DNA from: Sagittula salina
Lineage (GTDB): Bacteria > Pseudomonadota > Alphaproteobacteria > Rhodobacterales > Rhodobacteraceae
NCBI RefSeq assembly: GCF_017813235.1
Contig: NZ_JAGISH010000015.1
Span: 1-64,000 of the forward strand
Direction of reading: 5' to 3'
Length of the DNA: 64,000 nucleotides
The translations under genes were made by a program, and so were the position numbers. Below are positions 48,459-56,619 of the stretch, piece by piece (positions within the stretch are counted from its first letter, which is position 1; each line of letters starts with the position of its first letter). The notes under the pieces are model-generated. The model saw only the letters and a list, made by a program, of their open reading frames with translations. It made no database searches and was not told the origin of the DNA.

Positions 48459-48510
48459 TCCGGCACGGGGCCGGGAGACCGGCCCCGGCCACAGCCCCGG
48501 GAGACCACGC

Positions 48511-49017
48511 ATGAAGATCGAATCCATCATCCAACGCGAGCATGGCACCCGCGTCACGCTCGACACCACCGCCTACCACTTCATGCCAGAGCGCCCGAAC
48601 GGCCCTCATGTGGCAGAGGTCGAGGACGAGGACCACGTCGACACCTTCCTTGCCATCCGCGAGGGCTACCGCCCTGCCACCGAGACGGTGACCGCCATCC
48701 CGGAAGTCGCCGCACCCGTGACCCCGAAGCAGGAACCCGAGCCCGAGAAGGCCAAGGAACCGGAACCCGAGCCCGCACAGGCCCCGGAGAAAGAGCCGGA
48801 GAAGGCCGAGGAACCCGAGGCGGAGGCGGAACCCGCCAAGGAGCCCAAGAAGGACGCAGGCGGCCCGCCCTACAGCGAGGCCATGCTCAACGAGATGACC
48901 GAAGACGAGCTTGCCGAGGAGTTCAAGCGCCTGCGTGGCCGCAAGCCCCACGGCAACAGCGCACGCGATACCGTCATCGAGGTCATTCTCGAAAACTACG
49001 CCCCCTCTGGCGAGTAA
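48511..49017 (+). CDS. Hypothetical protein with Pro-Glu repeat
   Basis: This 168-residue protein has a small beta-rich N-terminal part, then a low-complexity Pro-Glu-Lys linker (about residues 73-118) and a C-terminal helical domain (AMLNEMTEDELAEEFKRLRG) resembling SAP/HeH-type short DNA-binding motifs. A structural or head-completion role is likely. Function not proven. Confidence 0.65.
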   Translation: MKIESIIQREHGTRVTLDTTAYHFMPERPNGPHVAEVEDEDHVDTFLAIREGYRPATETVTAIPEVAAPVTPKQEPEPEKAKEPEPEPAQAPEKEPEKAEEPEAEAEPAKEPKKDAGGPPYSEAMLNEMTEDELAEEFKRLRGRKPHGNSARDTVIEVILENYAPSGE

Positions 49018-49055
49018 GCATTCCCAACGAACGGCTGTCCTGAAGGATCGTACCC

Positions 49056-49736
49056 ATGCCGCTGATTGCCAAGACCGTGCTGCAAGCCGCGACCACGATC
49101 CTACAGGACGGGGGCGCCGTTCGGTGGCCGCTCACGGAGCTTCTGGGGTGGCTCAACGAGGGCCTTGAGACCATTGCGATGATCTCCCCCGCCGTCTTCT
49201 CCGAAAACACAGTTCTCGTCCTCGTTCAGGGCACCAAACAGGCTCTGCCAGACACCGCCTCGCTGCTGCTGCGCGCAATCCGCAACGTCGATGGCCCCGT
49301 CATCACGCCGGTCCTGCGCGAAATCCTCGATACCCAGATACCCAACTGGCACAGCACGACTCGCGTGCCGTTCTCGCCTGTTGCCCGCCATATCGTCCAG
49401 GACAAGGCCGACCGCCGGACCTTCTATGTATTCCCGGGCAACGACGGAACCGGGCAGATCGAGGTGACGGTTGCCGCCAACCCGCCTGTGATTGCGGCGC
49501 CCGCTGACCCCTTCGACATCGACGCTTACACCGCCGAGATCGGGATCGACCCGCTTTATCGATCGGTGCTGGTCAACTACATCCTGCATCGCGCCTTCTC
49601 CAAGGACATGGACGTGGCTGGCAACCCGGAACGCGCAGCCTACCACCTCAACCTCTTCGAGAAGGCCATTGGCCTGCGCCAGCAGATCGAGATGGTTGCC
49701 AACGTCAACACCACCGGCTCCGCGCCCAACTCGTGA
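49056..49736 (+). CDS. DUF6682-type head-tail connector protein
   Basis: This 226-residue protein starts MPLIAKTVLQAATTILQDGG. The layout (helical start, RWPLTELLGWLNEGLETIAM, beta-rich middle, helical end with YHLNLFEKAI) matches the DUF6682 adaptor-like family found after capsid genes of short-tailed phages. It probably joins the portal to the tail. It ends 7 bases before the next gene. Confidence 0.7.
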   Translation: MPLIAKTVLQAATTILQDGGAVRWPLTELLGWLNEGLETIAMISPAVFSENTVLVLVQGTKQALPDTASLLLRAIRNVDGPVITPVLREILDTQIPNWHSTTRVPFSPVARHIVQDKADRRTFYVFPGNDGTGQIEVTVAANPPVIAAPADPFDIDAYTAEIGIDPLYRSVLVNYILHRAFSKDMDVAGNPERAAYHLNLFEKAIGLRQQIEMVANVNTTGSAPNS

Positions 49737-49743
49737 GGCCTAA

Positions 49744-50403
49744 ATGGCCACGCCCACAATTCCCCTGAGCGACTTCGAGCGACTGGTGCAGCCGCACACG
49801 CCCGAGGCCCCCGTCACGCTCGTCGGCCAGGTCCTGCGCCTGGCCGCCATCGAGTTCTCCGAACGCACCAAGGCATGGCGCCAACTTGTCACCATCCAGC
49901 TGACCCGGCAGGGCCGCTTCATCGTGTCGCCGCCCTATGCCTCCATCATCGAGTTCGAGCACGCCACCTTCGACGATAGCGTGGCCCTGACACCCACGCA
50001 GTACACGGACTTCGACATCAGCGAGTTTGGGGAGATCGGCGTCCCGCGATACATCACGCAGGTTGGCCCGGACGAGGTCTCCGTCGTGCCTTTCCAGGAG
50101 GGCAAGCTCACGCTCTCCTGCTTCCTGCGCCCGCGCAATGAAAGCGAGTACGAGCTGGACGCGGCGGGCATCCCCCGCGACATCTTTGATACGGTCCCGG
50201 CCTTCTACCTGACGCAGTACGGCGAGATCATCGCCTCCGGCGCGCTGCACCGCCTGTTCATCATGCCGCGCCAGCCGTGGACCGATGGCGCGCTGGCGCA
50301 GTACCACCTCGTGCGGTTCGACGAGGGCATCAAGCGCCACGCTTCGTCCCACATGAAGGGCCAGGTGGCGGCCAAGGCTCGCGTCAAGCCGCAGTTCTTC
50401 TGA
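49744..50403 (+). CDS. Probable tail tubular/adaptor protein
   Basis: This 219-residue protein begins MATPTIPLSDFERLVQPHTP and has a mixed helical/beta composition similar to short-tailed phage adaptor proteins. It ends in a basic tail (VAAKARVKPQFF). Position between the connector and the large tail gene supports the role; homology is not certain. Confidence 0.62.
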   Translation: MATPTIPLSDFERLVQPHTPEAPVTLVGQVLRLAAIEFSERTKAWRQLVTIQLTRQGRFIVSPPYASIIEFEHATFDDSVALTPTQYTDFDISEFGEIGVPRYITQVGPDEVSVVPFQEGKLTLSCFLRPRNESEYELDAAGIPRDIFDTVPAFYLTQYGEIIASGALHRLFIMPRQPWTDGALAQYHLVRFDEGIKRHASSHMKGQVAAKARVKPQFF

Positions 50404-50414
50404 GGAGGTCCGCC

Positions 50415-52073
50415 ATGCGTATCAGCATCGACACCTTCAAGGGCGCAATCCCGAAGCTCGACGACACCAAGCTGCCCCCGCAGGCCGCGACGCTGGCCCG
50501 CAACTGCGGCGTGGAGAGCGGTGCGCTGGCCCCCCTGCACGAAAGCATCCTCCTGCAGGCGGGCGCCGTGGCGGATTTCCACCTCCACAAGGGCGAGATC
50601 CTCACCTTTGCCGCGCGCACCAGCGTCGCACCAGGTCCCGTGGCCTCCGACAGGCTCTACATTATGGCCGAGGGCACCGACCCGGTGATGAAGGTCATGC
50701 CTGCGGGCACCGAGTACCCTCTCGCCGTGCCATACCCGAACGCGCCGCCAAGCGTCGGGATCGCCGTGGCCGCGCCCGAGCCCGAGCCTGAGTACCTGCG
50801 CGACGACAACAACGACATCGTCCTGAGCGAGAGCGGCGACCCGGTGATCCTCGTGGACGCGATCCCGCTTGAGGTCGAGACCATGGTGTTCGCCTACACC
50901 TGGGTCACGGTATTCGACGAGGAATCGCTCCCCTCGCCGCCTTCAGCCGACATCGACGTGACCGAGGGCAGCACCGTGGCAATCGGTTTCCCCGACGCGC
51001 CCCCCTCCGGCAGCCGCATCGACCGCCTGCGCGTCTACAGGGCCGTCACCGGCGCCTCCGGCACCACCGACTTCCTGTTCATCAAGGAACTGAACACAGG
51101 GGCCGCCAGCTACGTCTACGACGCGGAGGCGGACCCCACGCAGGAACCCATCCCCTCGACCTTCTACGACCCGCCCATCTCCGGGCTGCACGGCCTCACG
51201 GCGATGCAGAACGGCATGATGGCGGCCTTCAAGGGGCGGGAACTCTACTTCTGCGAACCTTTCCGCCCGCACGCATGGCCCGCAGGCTACATGCTCACGA
51301 CCGACTACGACATCGTCGCCCTCGTCGCCATGGGCAGCACGCTCGGCGTCCTGACCGCCGGCACGCCCTACCGCATCAACGGCTCCGCGCCCGAGAACAT
51401 GCAGATGGAGCGGTTGGAGATCAACGCGCCCTGCGTCAGCGCCGACAGCGTCGTGGACTTCGGTCACAGCGCCTTCTACGCCACCTGGGACGGGCTCGTG
51501 ACCATCAGCCCCGGCGGCGCGGATGTCGTCTCCGCCGGGCTGTTCTCGCGTGAGACATGGCGTGCCATGGACCCCGCCACCATGCGCGCCGGGCGCTACG
51601 ACGGGGCCTACGTCTTCACCTATACCGCAGGCGGGCAAGCCCGGACCGGCATTCTCGACCTCGCGGACGGTGCCGCTGGCTGGATCGAGACCGACACCGT
51701 GGCCGCCGTCCTGCGCCATGACATTGCCAGCGGCGCGCTGCACTACGCGGACGGAACCGGGATCCATGAGTTCGACCCGGCGACCGGCTCCCCCCGTGCG
51801 CTGGTCTGGCGCTCCGGGATCGCCGCGCTCACCATGCCCACCACCTTCGCCGCAGCACGCTTTGAGGGCGAGGCGCTGGGAGCGGACGAGGCCGATACCG
51901 GCTTTTCCGCGCGCATCTACCGCGACGGCGCGCTGCTGCATACCGTCACCGCCCTGAATACCTCTCTGCGCCTGCCCGATGGCAAGGGCACGCGCTGGCA
52001 GATCGAAATCGAGGGCAAGGTGAAGATCACCCGCGCGACCATCGCGGGCAGCATGCGGGAGTTGATTGGGTGA
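50415..52073 (+). CDS. Probable tail hub/stabilisation protein
   Basis: This 552-residue, mostly beta-structured protein starts MRISIDTFKGAIPKLDDTKL after a GAGGAGG site. The opening resembles tail-hub proteins of short-tailed phages, which close the tail and carry the fibres. It has several repeats of beta-propeller-like segments with YVYDAEADP and YVFTYTAGG. It overlaps the fibre gene by four bases (GTGA). Confidence 0.65.
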   Translation: MRISIDTFKGAIPKLDDTKLPPQAATLARNCGVESGALAPLHESILLQAGAVADFHLHKGEILTFAARTSVAPGPVASDRLYIMAEGTDPVMKVMPAGTEYPLAVPYPNAPPSVGIAVAAPEPEPEYLRDDNNDIVLSESGDPVILVDAIPLEVETMVFAYTWVTVFDEESLPSPPSADIDVTEGSTVAIGFPDAPPSGSRIDRLRVYRAVTGASGTTDFLFIKELNTGAASYVYDAEADPTQEPIPSTFYDPPISGLHGLTAMQNGMMAAFKGRELYFCEPFRPHAWPAGYMLTTDYDIVALVAMGSTLGVLTAGTPYRINGSAPENMQMERLEINAPCVSADSVVDFGHSAFYATWDGLVTISPGGADVVSAGLFSRETWRAMDPATMRAGRYDGAYVFTYTAGGQARTGILDLADGAAGWIETDTVAAVLRHDIASGALHYADGTGIHEFDPATGSPRALVWRSGIAALTMPTTFAAARFEGEALGADEADTGFSARIYRDGALLHTVTALNTSLRLPDGKGTRWQIEIEGKVKITRATIAGSMRELIG

Positions 52074-53752
52074 CGGATCGCAACCGCGAGGACATCGAGC
52101 TTCTCGCCGGACGCCGCGGGCCGGAGGGCAAGCGCGCTGTGCGGCTGGAAGAGTTGCAGGCTCTGGCGAAGCGGGTGGAAACCACCGTCAAGGGCATCAA
52201 CACCCTCGTCGCGCAGCAGAAGATCCCGCAGGTGCGCGAGGCGATCAACCAGATCAACCGCGACATCTACACCGCCAAGACATTCGTGATGGAAGAACTG
52301 ACCCAGGCCAGCGCCATCCTGCGCGGCGAGTACCAGGACGCGGACACCGCCATAAACGCAGCCGTGCTGACCGAGATCGTCGAACGCGAGAGTGCGGACC
52401 AGGCGCTTGCGGGCGACATTTCCATCGTCATGGCCAACCTCAACGCGGCAGAGGCCAGCATCACCGCAATTTCCGGCGCCGTCGCCACCCTCAACAGCTA
52501 CGCCGCAGCGACCTACGCGCTGCGCGCCAAGGCGGGCGGCGCGGTGGGCGAACTGGAACTGGTGGCCGCCTCCGACCCGATCAACGGCGACGTGTCATCC
52601 TTCCGCGTCTCCGCCGATCAGATCCTTCTCGATGGCTCCGTTTACGCCCGCATGATGTCGATAGACGAACTGCTGGTGATCGACGACGAGACGGGTGGTT
52701 TCTCGCTAGGTAAGACCAGCGCGAACGACTTCCTATCGGACGGCATGTATATCGGGCGCACGGCTCTGGCGGGTGGCGGCACTGGCTTCGGCTTTCTGTC
52801 CGGTCGAATCCGAACCGATGGGCTGCAGGAGTATATCCAGCATACCGACGAGACCGGCCTCAAGATCGCCAACGCCAACTTCCTCATCGAGGGGGGCGCT
52901 GGAACCATGGTTACTTCAACTTCCAACACCAGCTATTCGCTTCCGCCCGGCACCCAGAAAGTCAGCTTCCAGCTCTGTGGCGGGGGCGCAGGCGGCAACG
53001 GCTACAACAACCAGATCCAATTCCGGCAAGGCTCCCCAGGCGGTGCAAGTAAGGTGAAGATTTATGATGGTGCAACGCTGATCCAGGAGTGGACGGCAAG
53101 CGGTGGCACCCCGTCCGCCTCGCCCAGCTGGAACGGCCAGGACCTGCCCGGCTTCGGGGCGGGCGGTGCCGCAGGGATTTCCGACGCCAAGGTATCAGAC
53201 ACCCCCCCAGCCAGAGGCGTCAACGGGCAGAATGCCACCGGAAACGGCGCCGGCGGCGGATCATCGAGCACTCGGGCGCCCGGCACGGGCACAGGCGGCA
53301 CTCCGACAAACGGAGGCGGTGCCGCACAGGCCGTCACGACCTCCGATTTCGACGTGTCCGGGCTGTCAGACCCGAACGTTGTCATCGAAGTCGGGGCGGC
53401 GGGACTTGGCAACGGCGGTGGTGGCGCAGACGAATCCCGCGGCGGCAATGGGGCGCCCGGAATCGTGCGCCTGACCACCTACCAGTACGACCTTCAGCCC
53501 GCAGGCGTGATCTCCCGAGAGGTGACGGCACAGGGCACAATCGTATTCCCGTCCGGGACATCGCCGTTCCCAGACATAGCACCGAACCGGGGTCTGTGGT
53601 GGATTTCAGGTGGATCTGGATCCGGGATAGAAATCGCCCCCGGCAAGACGCTCACCGCAGCAGCCAGCACCACCTTTGTCACCAACCAGCGCCCGGTCCT
53701 CACCACAAGCGGCTCCACCAGCGTCAGCTATGCCTTTTGGGCCATGGCATGA
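52070..53752 (+). CDS. Tail fibre protein with glycine-rich domain
   Basis: This 560-residue protein starts with GTG at 52070. The N-terminal helical part (about 1-170) is a trimerisation/attachment region, followed by a receptor-like domain and a Gly-rich stretch (about 300-470, with GGGAGGNG and GAGGGSSS runs) similar to Gly-rich tips of short-tailed phage fibres. It should bind the host surface. The downstream small gene could be its chaperone. Confidence 0.75.
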   Translation: MTDRNREDIELLAGRRGPEGKRAVRLEELQALAKRVETTVKGINTLVAQQKIPQVREAINQINRDIYTAKTFVMEELTQASAILRGEYQDADTAINAAVLTEIVERESADQALAGDISIVMANLNAAEASITAISGAVATLNSYAAATYALRAKAGGAVGELELVAASDPINGDVSSFRVSADQILLDGSVYARMMSIDELLVIDDETGGFSLGKTSANDFLSDGMYIGRTALAGGGTGFGFLSGRIRTDGLQEYIQHTDETGLKIANANFLIEGGAGTMVTSTSNTSYSLPPGTQKVSFQLCGGGAGGNGYNNQIQFRQGSPGGASKVKIYDGATLIQEWTASGGTPSASPSWNGQDLPGFGAGGAAGISDAKVSDTPPARGVNGQNATGNGAGGGSSSTRAPGTGTGGTPTNGGGAAQAVTTSDFDVSGLSDPNVVIEVGAAGLGNGGGGADESRGGNGAPGIVRLTTYQYDLQPAGVISREVTAQGTIVFPSGTSPFPDIAPNRGLWWISGGSGSGIEIAPGKTLTAAASTTFVTNQRPVLTTSGSTSVSYAFWAMA

Positions 53753-54297
53753 AGCTCTTTTACGACACATCGACAGGCATACCTCTCCACACCGTGGTCT
53801 CTGGCACCTATGACGGAAGGGACCGCGACGACTGGATCGAGATCCCCGACACCTTCGATATGACCGCGCTGCCCGATTTTCGCGTGGAGGACGGCCAACT
53901 GGTCGCGCAGGGCGTGGAGAGTGCCTGCGCCGCCGCGCTGGCGCACGTCAATGCCGCCTGCGGCAAGACGCGGTGCCAGTTTATGACTGCCATTCCCGGG
54001 CAGGAAATGGTCTACCTCGCCAAGGAAACGGAGGCGAAGGCCTACGCCGCGCTCGCGATCCTGCCTCACGATCTGTCCAACTTCCCGCTGCTGGCCGCCG
54101 AAGTCGGCATCACAGCTCCCAGCGCCTACGAGCTGGCGCAAATCTGGCTGAACCTCGCTGCCATGTGGCGTGATACGGCCGGAGCCATCGAGTGTGCGCG
54201 GCTGACAGCGGTCAATGCCATCCGCGAGGCCACCTCCAAGGCGCAGATCGACACCGCCGTGCAGGCGCTGGAAAGCGCACTGGCGCAGATCACCTGA
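53749..54297 (+). CDS. Possible tail fibre assembly protein
   Basis: This 182-residue protein starts MKLFYDTSTGIPLHTVVSGT and overlaps the fibre gene stop (ATGA). An N-terminal beta part and a helical C-terminal half are seen. The location directly after the fibre gene is usual for fibre assembly chaperones. No clear family motif is seen. Confidence 0.55.
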   Translation: MKLFYDTSTGIPLHTVVSGTYDGRDRDDWIEIPDTFDMTALPDFRVEDGQLVAQGVESACAAALAHVNAACGKTRCQFMTAIPGQEMVYLAKETEAKAYAALAILPHDLSNFPLLAAEVGITAPSAYELAQIWLNLAAMWRDTAGAIECARLTAVNAIREATSKAQIDTAVQALESALAQIT

Positions 54298-54329
54298 TTG
54301 CGGTAGGATCGCCGCACCGAGCGCAAGAC

Positions 54330-54818
54330 GTGCTTGCAGTCACCCGCCACACGACCGGACCCGTGGACATGACGCTCGGCATCACCCTCGCAGATCAGAA
54401 GGCCATCAAGGCATGGGCCGCGCCGCGTTGCGACATGGGCAGCATTCCCGAGTCCGCCTGGGCTCTGGCCGTGGTCGAGATCGAGACCGGCACCCTGCGC
54501 GCCGCCTGCATCCTCTACGAGGTCTACAAGGGCGAGGTGGATGTGCATTTCGCCTCGGACGGCGATCGCCGCTGGGCAACCCGCGACATCCTCACCGCGA
54601 TGTTCTTCTATGCCTTCCACCACATGGACGCGCGCATCCTGAAGGCGGTGATCGCGGCCCGCAACGTGCCCGCCCTCGTCATGGCCCTGAAATCGGGCTG
54701 GCAAGTGCAGGGCCGCGTGCAGGGCGTCCTCAGTGGCGGCGCGGACGGCATCCTGTTGACGCTGGCTGAACCCGATTGCGTTTACCTGAAAGGAGATGAC
54801 CATGGGCGGCAAGAGTAG
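54330..54818 (+). CDS. GNAT-like acetyltransferase of the tail module
   Basis: This 162-residue protein (GTG start at 54330; an ATG at 54369 is an alternative) contains a GNAT pattern. A beta strand is followed by DRRWATRDILTAMFFYAF, then VIAARNVPALVMALKSGWQV, corresponding to acetyl-CoA-contacting motifs A and B of RimJ-like enzymes. Similar genes sit in tail regions of short-tailed phages. The substrate is unknown; it could modify host or virion proteins. Confidence 0.6.
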   Translation: MLAVTRHTTGPVDMTLGITLADQKAIKAWAAPRCDMGSIPESAWALAVVEIETGTLRAACILYEVYKGEVDVHFASDGDRRWATRDILTAMFFYAFHHMDARILKAVIAARNVPALVMALKSGWQVQGRVQGVLSGGADGILLTLAEPDCVYLKGDDHGRQE

Positions 54819-55752
54819 CGCACCGAAGCCGGATCCCAACATTGGGATTGCGGCGATGAAGTCCGCTCAGACCGGCGAGGACTTTCTCGCCTGGATGAAG
54901 GACCAATCGGCTATCTCCAACCAGTGGGCATCCGAGGACCGGGCGCGCTACAAGTCGGTGTTCGAGCCGCAGCAGGACGCCTACATCGCAAGGGCAAACG
55001 CCGGGCCGGATTACGGCAAGGTGGATGCGGACGTGCGCCGCGCCACTGCCGATGTCGGCATGCAGTTCGACGCGATGAACGACCAGAACGAGCGCCAGAT
55101 GGCCTCGATGGGCGTCAATCCCGCCTCCGGGCGCTTCGCCTCCGCCACCCGGTCGAGCGCGCTGGCCGAGGCCGCAGCGAAGACCGGCGCCGCCAACACC
55201 ACCCGCCTCGCCTCGCGCACCGCAGCCGAGGGCAAGGCCGACGCCATGCAGGCGAACGCCATCAACCTGGGCTCCGGGCTGGCCGTGAACCCGGCGACCT
55301 CGCTCGGACTGGCGAACGGCGCCGCAAGCTCTGGTTTCAGCGGGGCCATGAGCGGCTACGGGCAGCAGGGGTCGCTCCTCACCAGCCAGCACAATTCGGA
55401 GATGCGGGCGTGGCAGGCCGACCAGGACGCCCGCGCCAGCACCATGAGCGGAGTCGGCAGTGTCGTGGGCCTCGGGATCTCCATGCTCTCCTCCAAAGAG
55501 GCCAAGACCGACAAGAAGCCCGCGCGCGGCGTCCTCGAAACCCTCAAGTCGATGCCGGTCGAGGACTGGCGCTACAAGCCGGGGCAGGGCGACGGCGGGC
55601 GCCATGTCGGCCCCTATGCCGAGGACTTCCACGCCGCCACCGGCAAGGGCGACGGCAAGACCATCCCCGTGGTCGACGCCATCGGAGTTACCATGGGGGC
55701 GGTGCAGGAACTCGCCAAGAAGGTCGAGAAGATGGAAGGGCGGACGGCATGA
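54802..55752 (+). CDS. Virion protein with C-terminal S74-type chaperone domain
   Basis: This 316-residue protein has the ATG at 54802 seven bases after AAGGAG. The N-terminal two thirds are Ala/Gly/Ser-rich and helical. The C-terminal 85 residues (SSKEAKTDKKPARGVLETLK, then WRYKPGQ, HVGPYAEDFHAATGKGDG, VQELAKKVEKMEG) match the intramolecular chaperone (peptidase S74) domain of tail spikes. The usual Ser-Asp autocleavage site reads Ser-Ser here, so cleavage may be lost or altered. A spike-like or ejection-related role is inferred. Confidence 0.68.
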   Translation: MGGKSSAPKPDPNIGIAAMKSAQTGEDFLAWMKDQSAISNQWASEDRARYKSVFEPQQDAYIARANAGPDYGKVDADVRRATADVGMQFDAMNDQNERQMASMGVNPASGRFASATRSSALAEAAAKTGAANTTRLASRTAAEGKADAMQANAINLGSGLAVNPATSLGLANGAASSGFSGAMSGYGQQGSLLTSQHNSEMRAWQADQDARASTMSGVGSVVGLGISMLSSKEAKTDKKPARGVLETLKSMPVEDWRYKPGQGDGGRHVGPYAEDFHAATGKGDGKTIPVVDAIGVTMGAVQELAKKVEKMEGRTA

Positions 55753-56615
55753 GCGGGGGCGCGTTTCTCAAGGGGCTGACGGGCGGCTACGTCGCGGGGC
55801 AGGACATCAAGGACCGCCGGACCCTGCACGACGCGATTTACGGTCGTGTCCTGGACGGCGAGCCCGGCGCATGGGGAGGCGGGGACAACCGCGGGCCCGG
55901 GCGCGGCATTCTCGAGGCCTTGGGCATCGTGGAGCCGCGCGCCCAGGGTGACGGCGATTTCAACTGGACCGGGGAGCGGTTCACCCCCAGCGGCAACGGC
56001 GTCGATGCAAGCCCGGATGTTCTCAACCAGTCGGCGCCGGCCAGCTGGGAGCAGGAGCGCGCGGGTATCTTCGATGGCGAAAGCAAAGGCGATTACGACG
56101 CGCTGTTCGGCTTCTCCAATCGCGAGGGCGGGCGGTTCTCCAACATCAAGCTCACCGACATGACCGTGGACGACGCCATCCGCTTCTCGAACCCGAAGGG
56201 CGAATACGCGCAGTGGGTCGCCAGCAGAAACGACGGCACCGTCGCGACCCCCATGGGCGGCTTCCAGATCGTCGGGAAGACCCTGCGCGGCGTCAAGAAA
56301 GGCATGGGGCTCAAGGGCAACGAGCGCATGACGCCCGCCTTGCAGGACGCCATGGGTCTCTACATCCGCAACACGCAGGGGCTGGGCGCATGGGAAGGCT
56401 ACAAGGGGCCGAGCGACCCCAGCCGGTACGCCGCGCGCCCGGGAACCACCGTCGCGCCAGCCGTCGAGAGCGTGGCCCTGCCGTCCGCAGCGCCGCAGGC
56501 TGCACCACAGGCGGCGGCGCCGGCCTCGGACACGATGTCCGACATGCTGAACGCGCGCCTCGGGCGCGGCATTGCGACCGGCGCCCCGGTCGGCACCTAC
56601 AACTTCGGAGTGTGA
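55749..56615 (+). CDS. Internal virion protein with muramidase-like domain
   Basis: This 288-residue protein starts MSGGAFLKGLTGGYVAGQDI, overlapping the previous stop. Residues about 100-220 resemble lysozyme/muramidase domains of phage ejection proteins: a catalytic-type Glu (FDGESKGDYDALFGFSN), GTVATPMGGFQIVGKTLRG and AMGLYIRNTQGL. It could open peptidoglycan during DNA delivery. The C-terminus is Ala/Pro-rich. Confidence 0.58.
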   Translation: MSGGAFLKGLTGGYVAGQDIKDRRTLHDAIYGRVLDGEPGAWGGGDNRGPGRGILEALGIVEPRAQGDGDFNWTGERFTPSGNGVDASPDVLNQSAPASWEQERAGIFDGESKGDYDALFGFSNREGGRFSNIKLTDMTVDDAIRFSNPKGEYAQWVASRNDGTVATPMGGFQIVGKTLRGVKKGMGLKGNERMTPALQDAMGLYIRNTQGLGAWEGYKGPSDPSRYAARPGTTVAPAVESVALPSAAPQAAPQAAAPASDTMSDMLNARLGRGIATGAPVGTYNFGV

Positions 56616-56619
56616 GACG

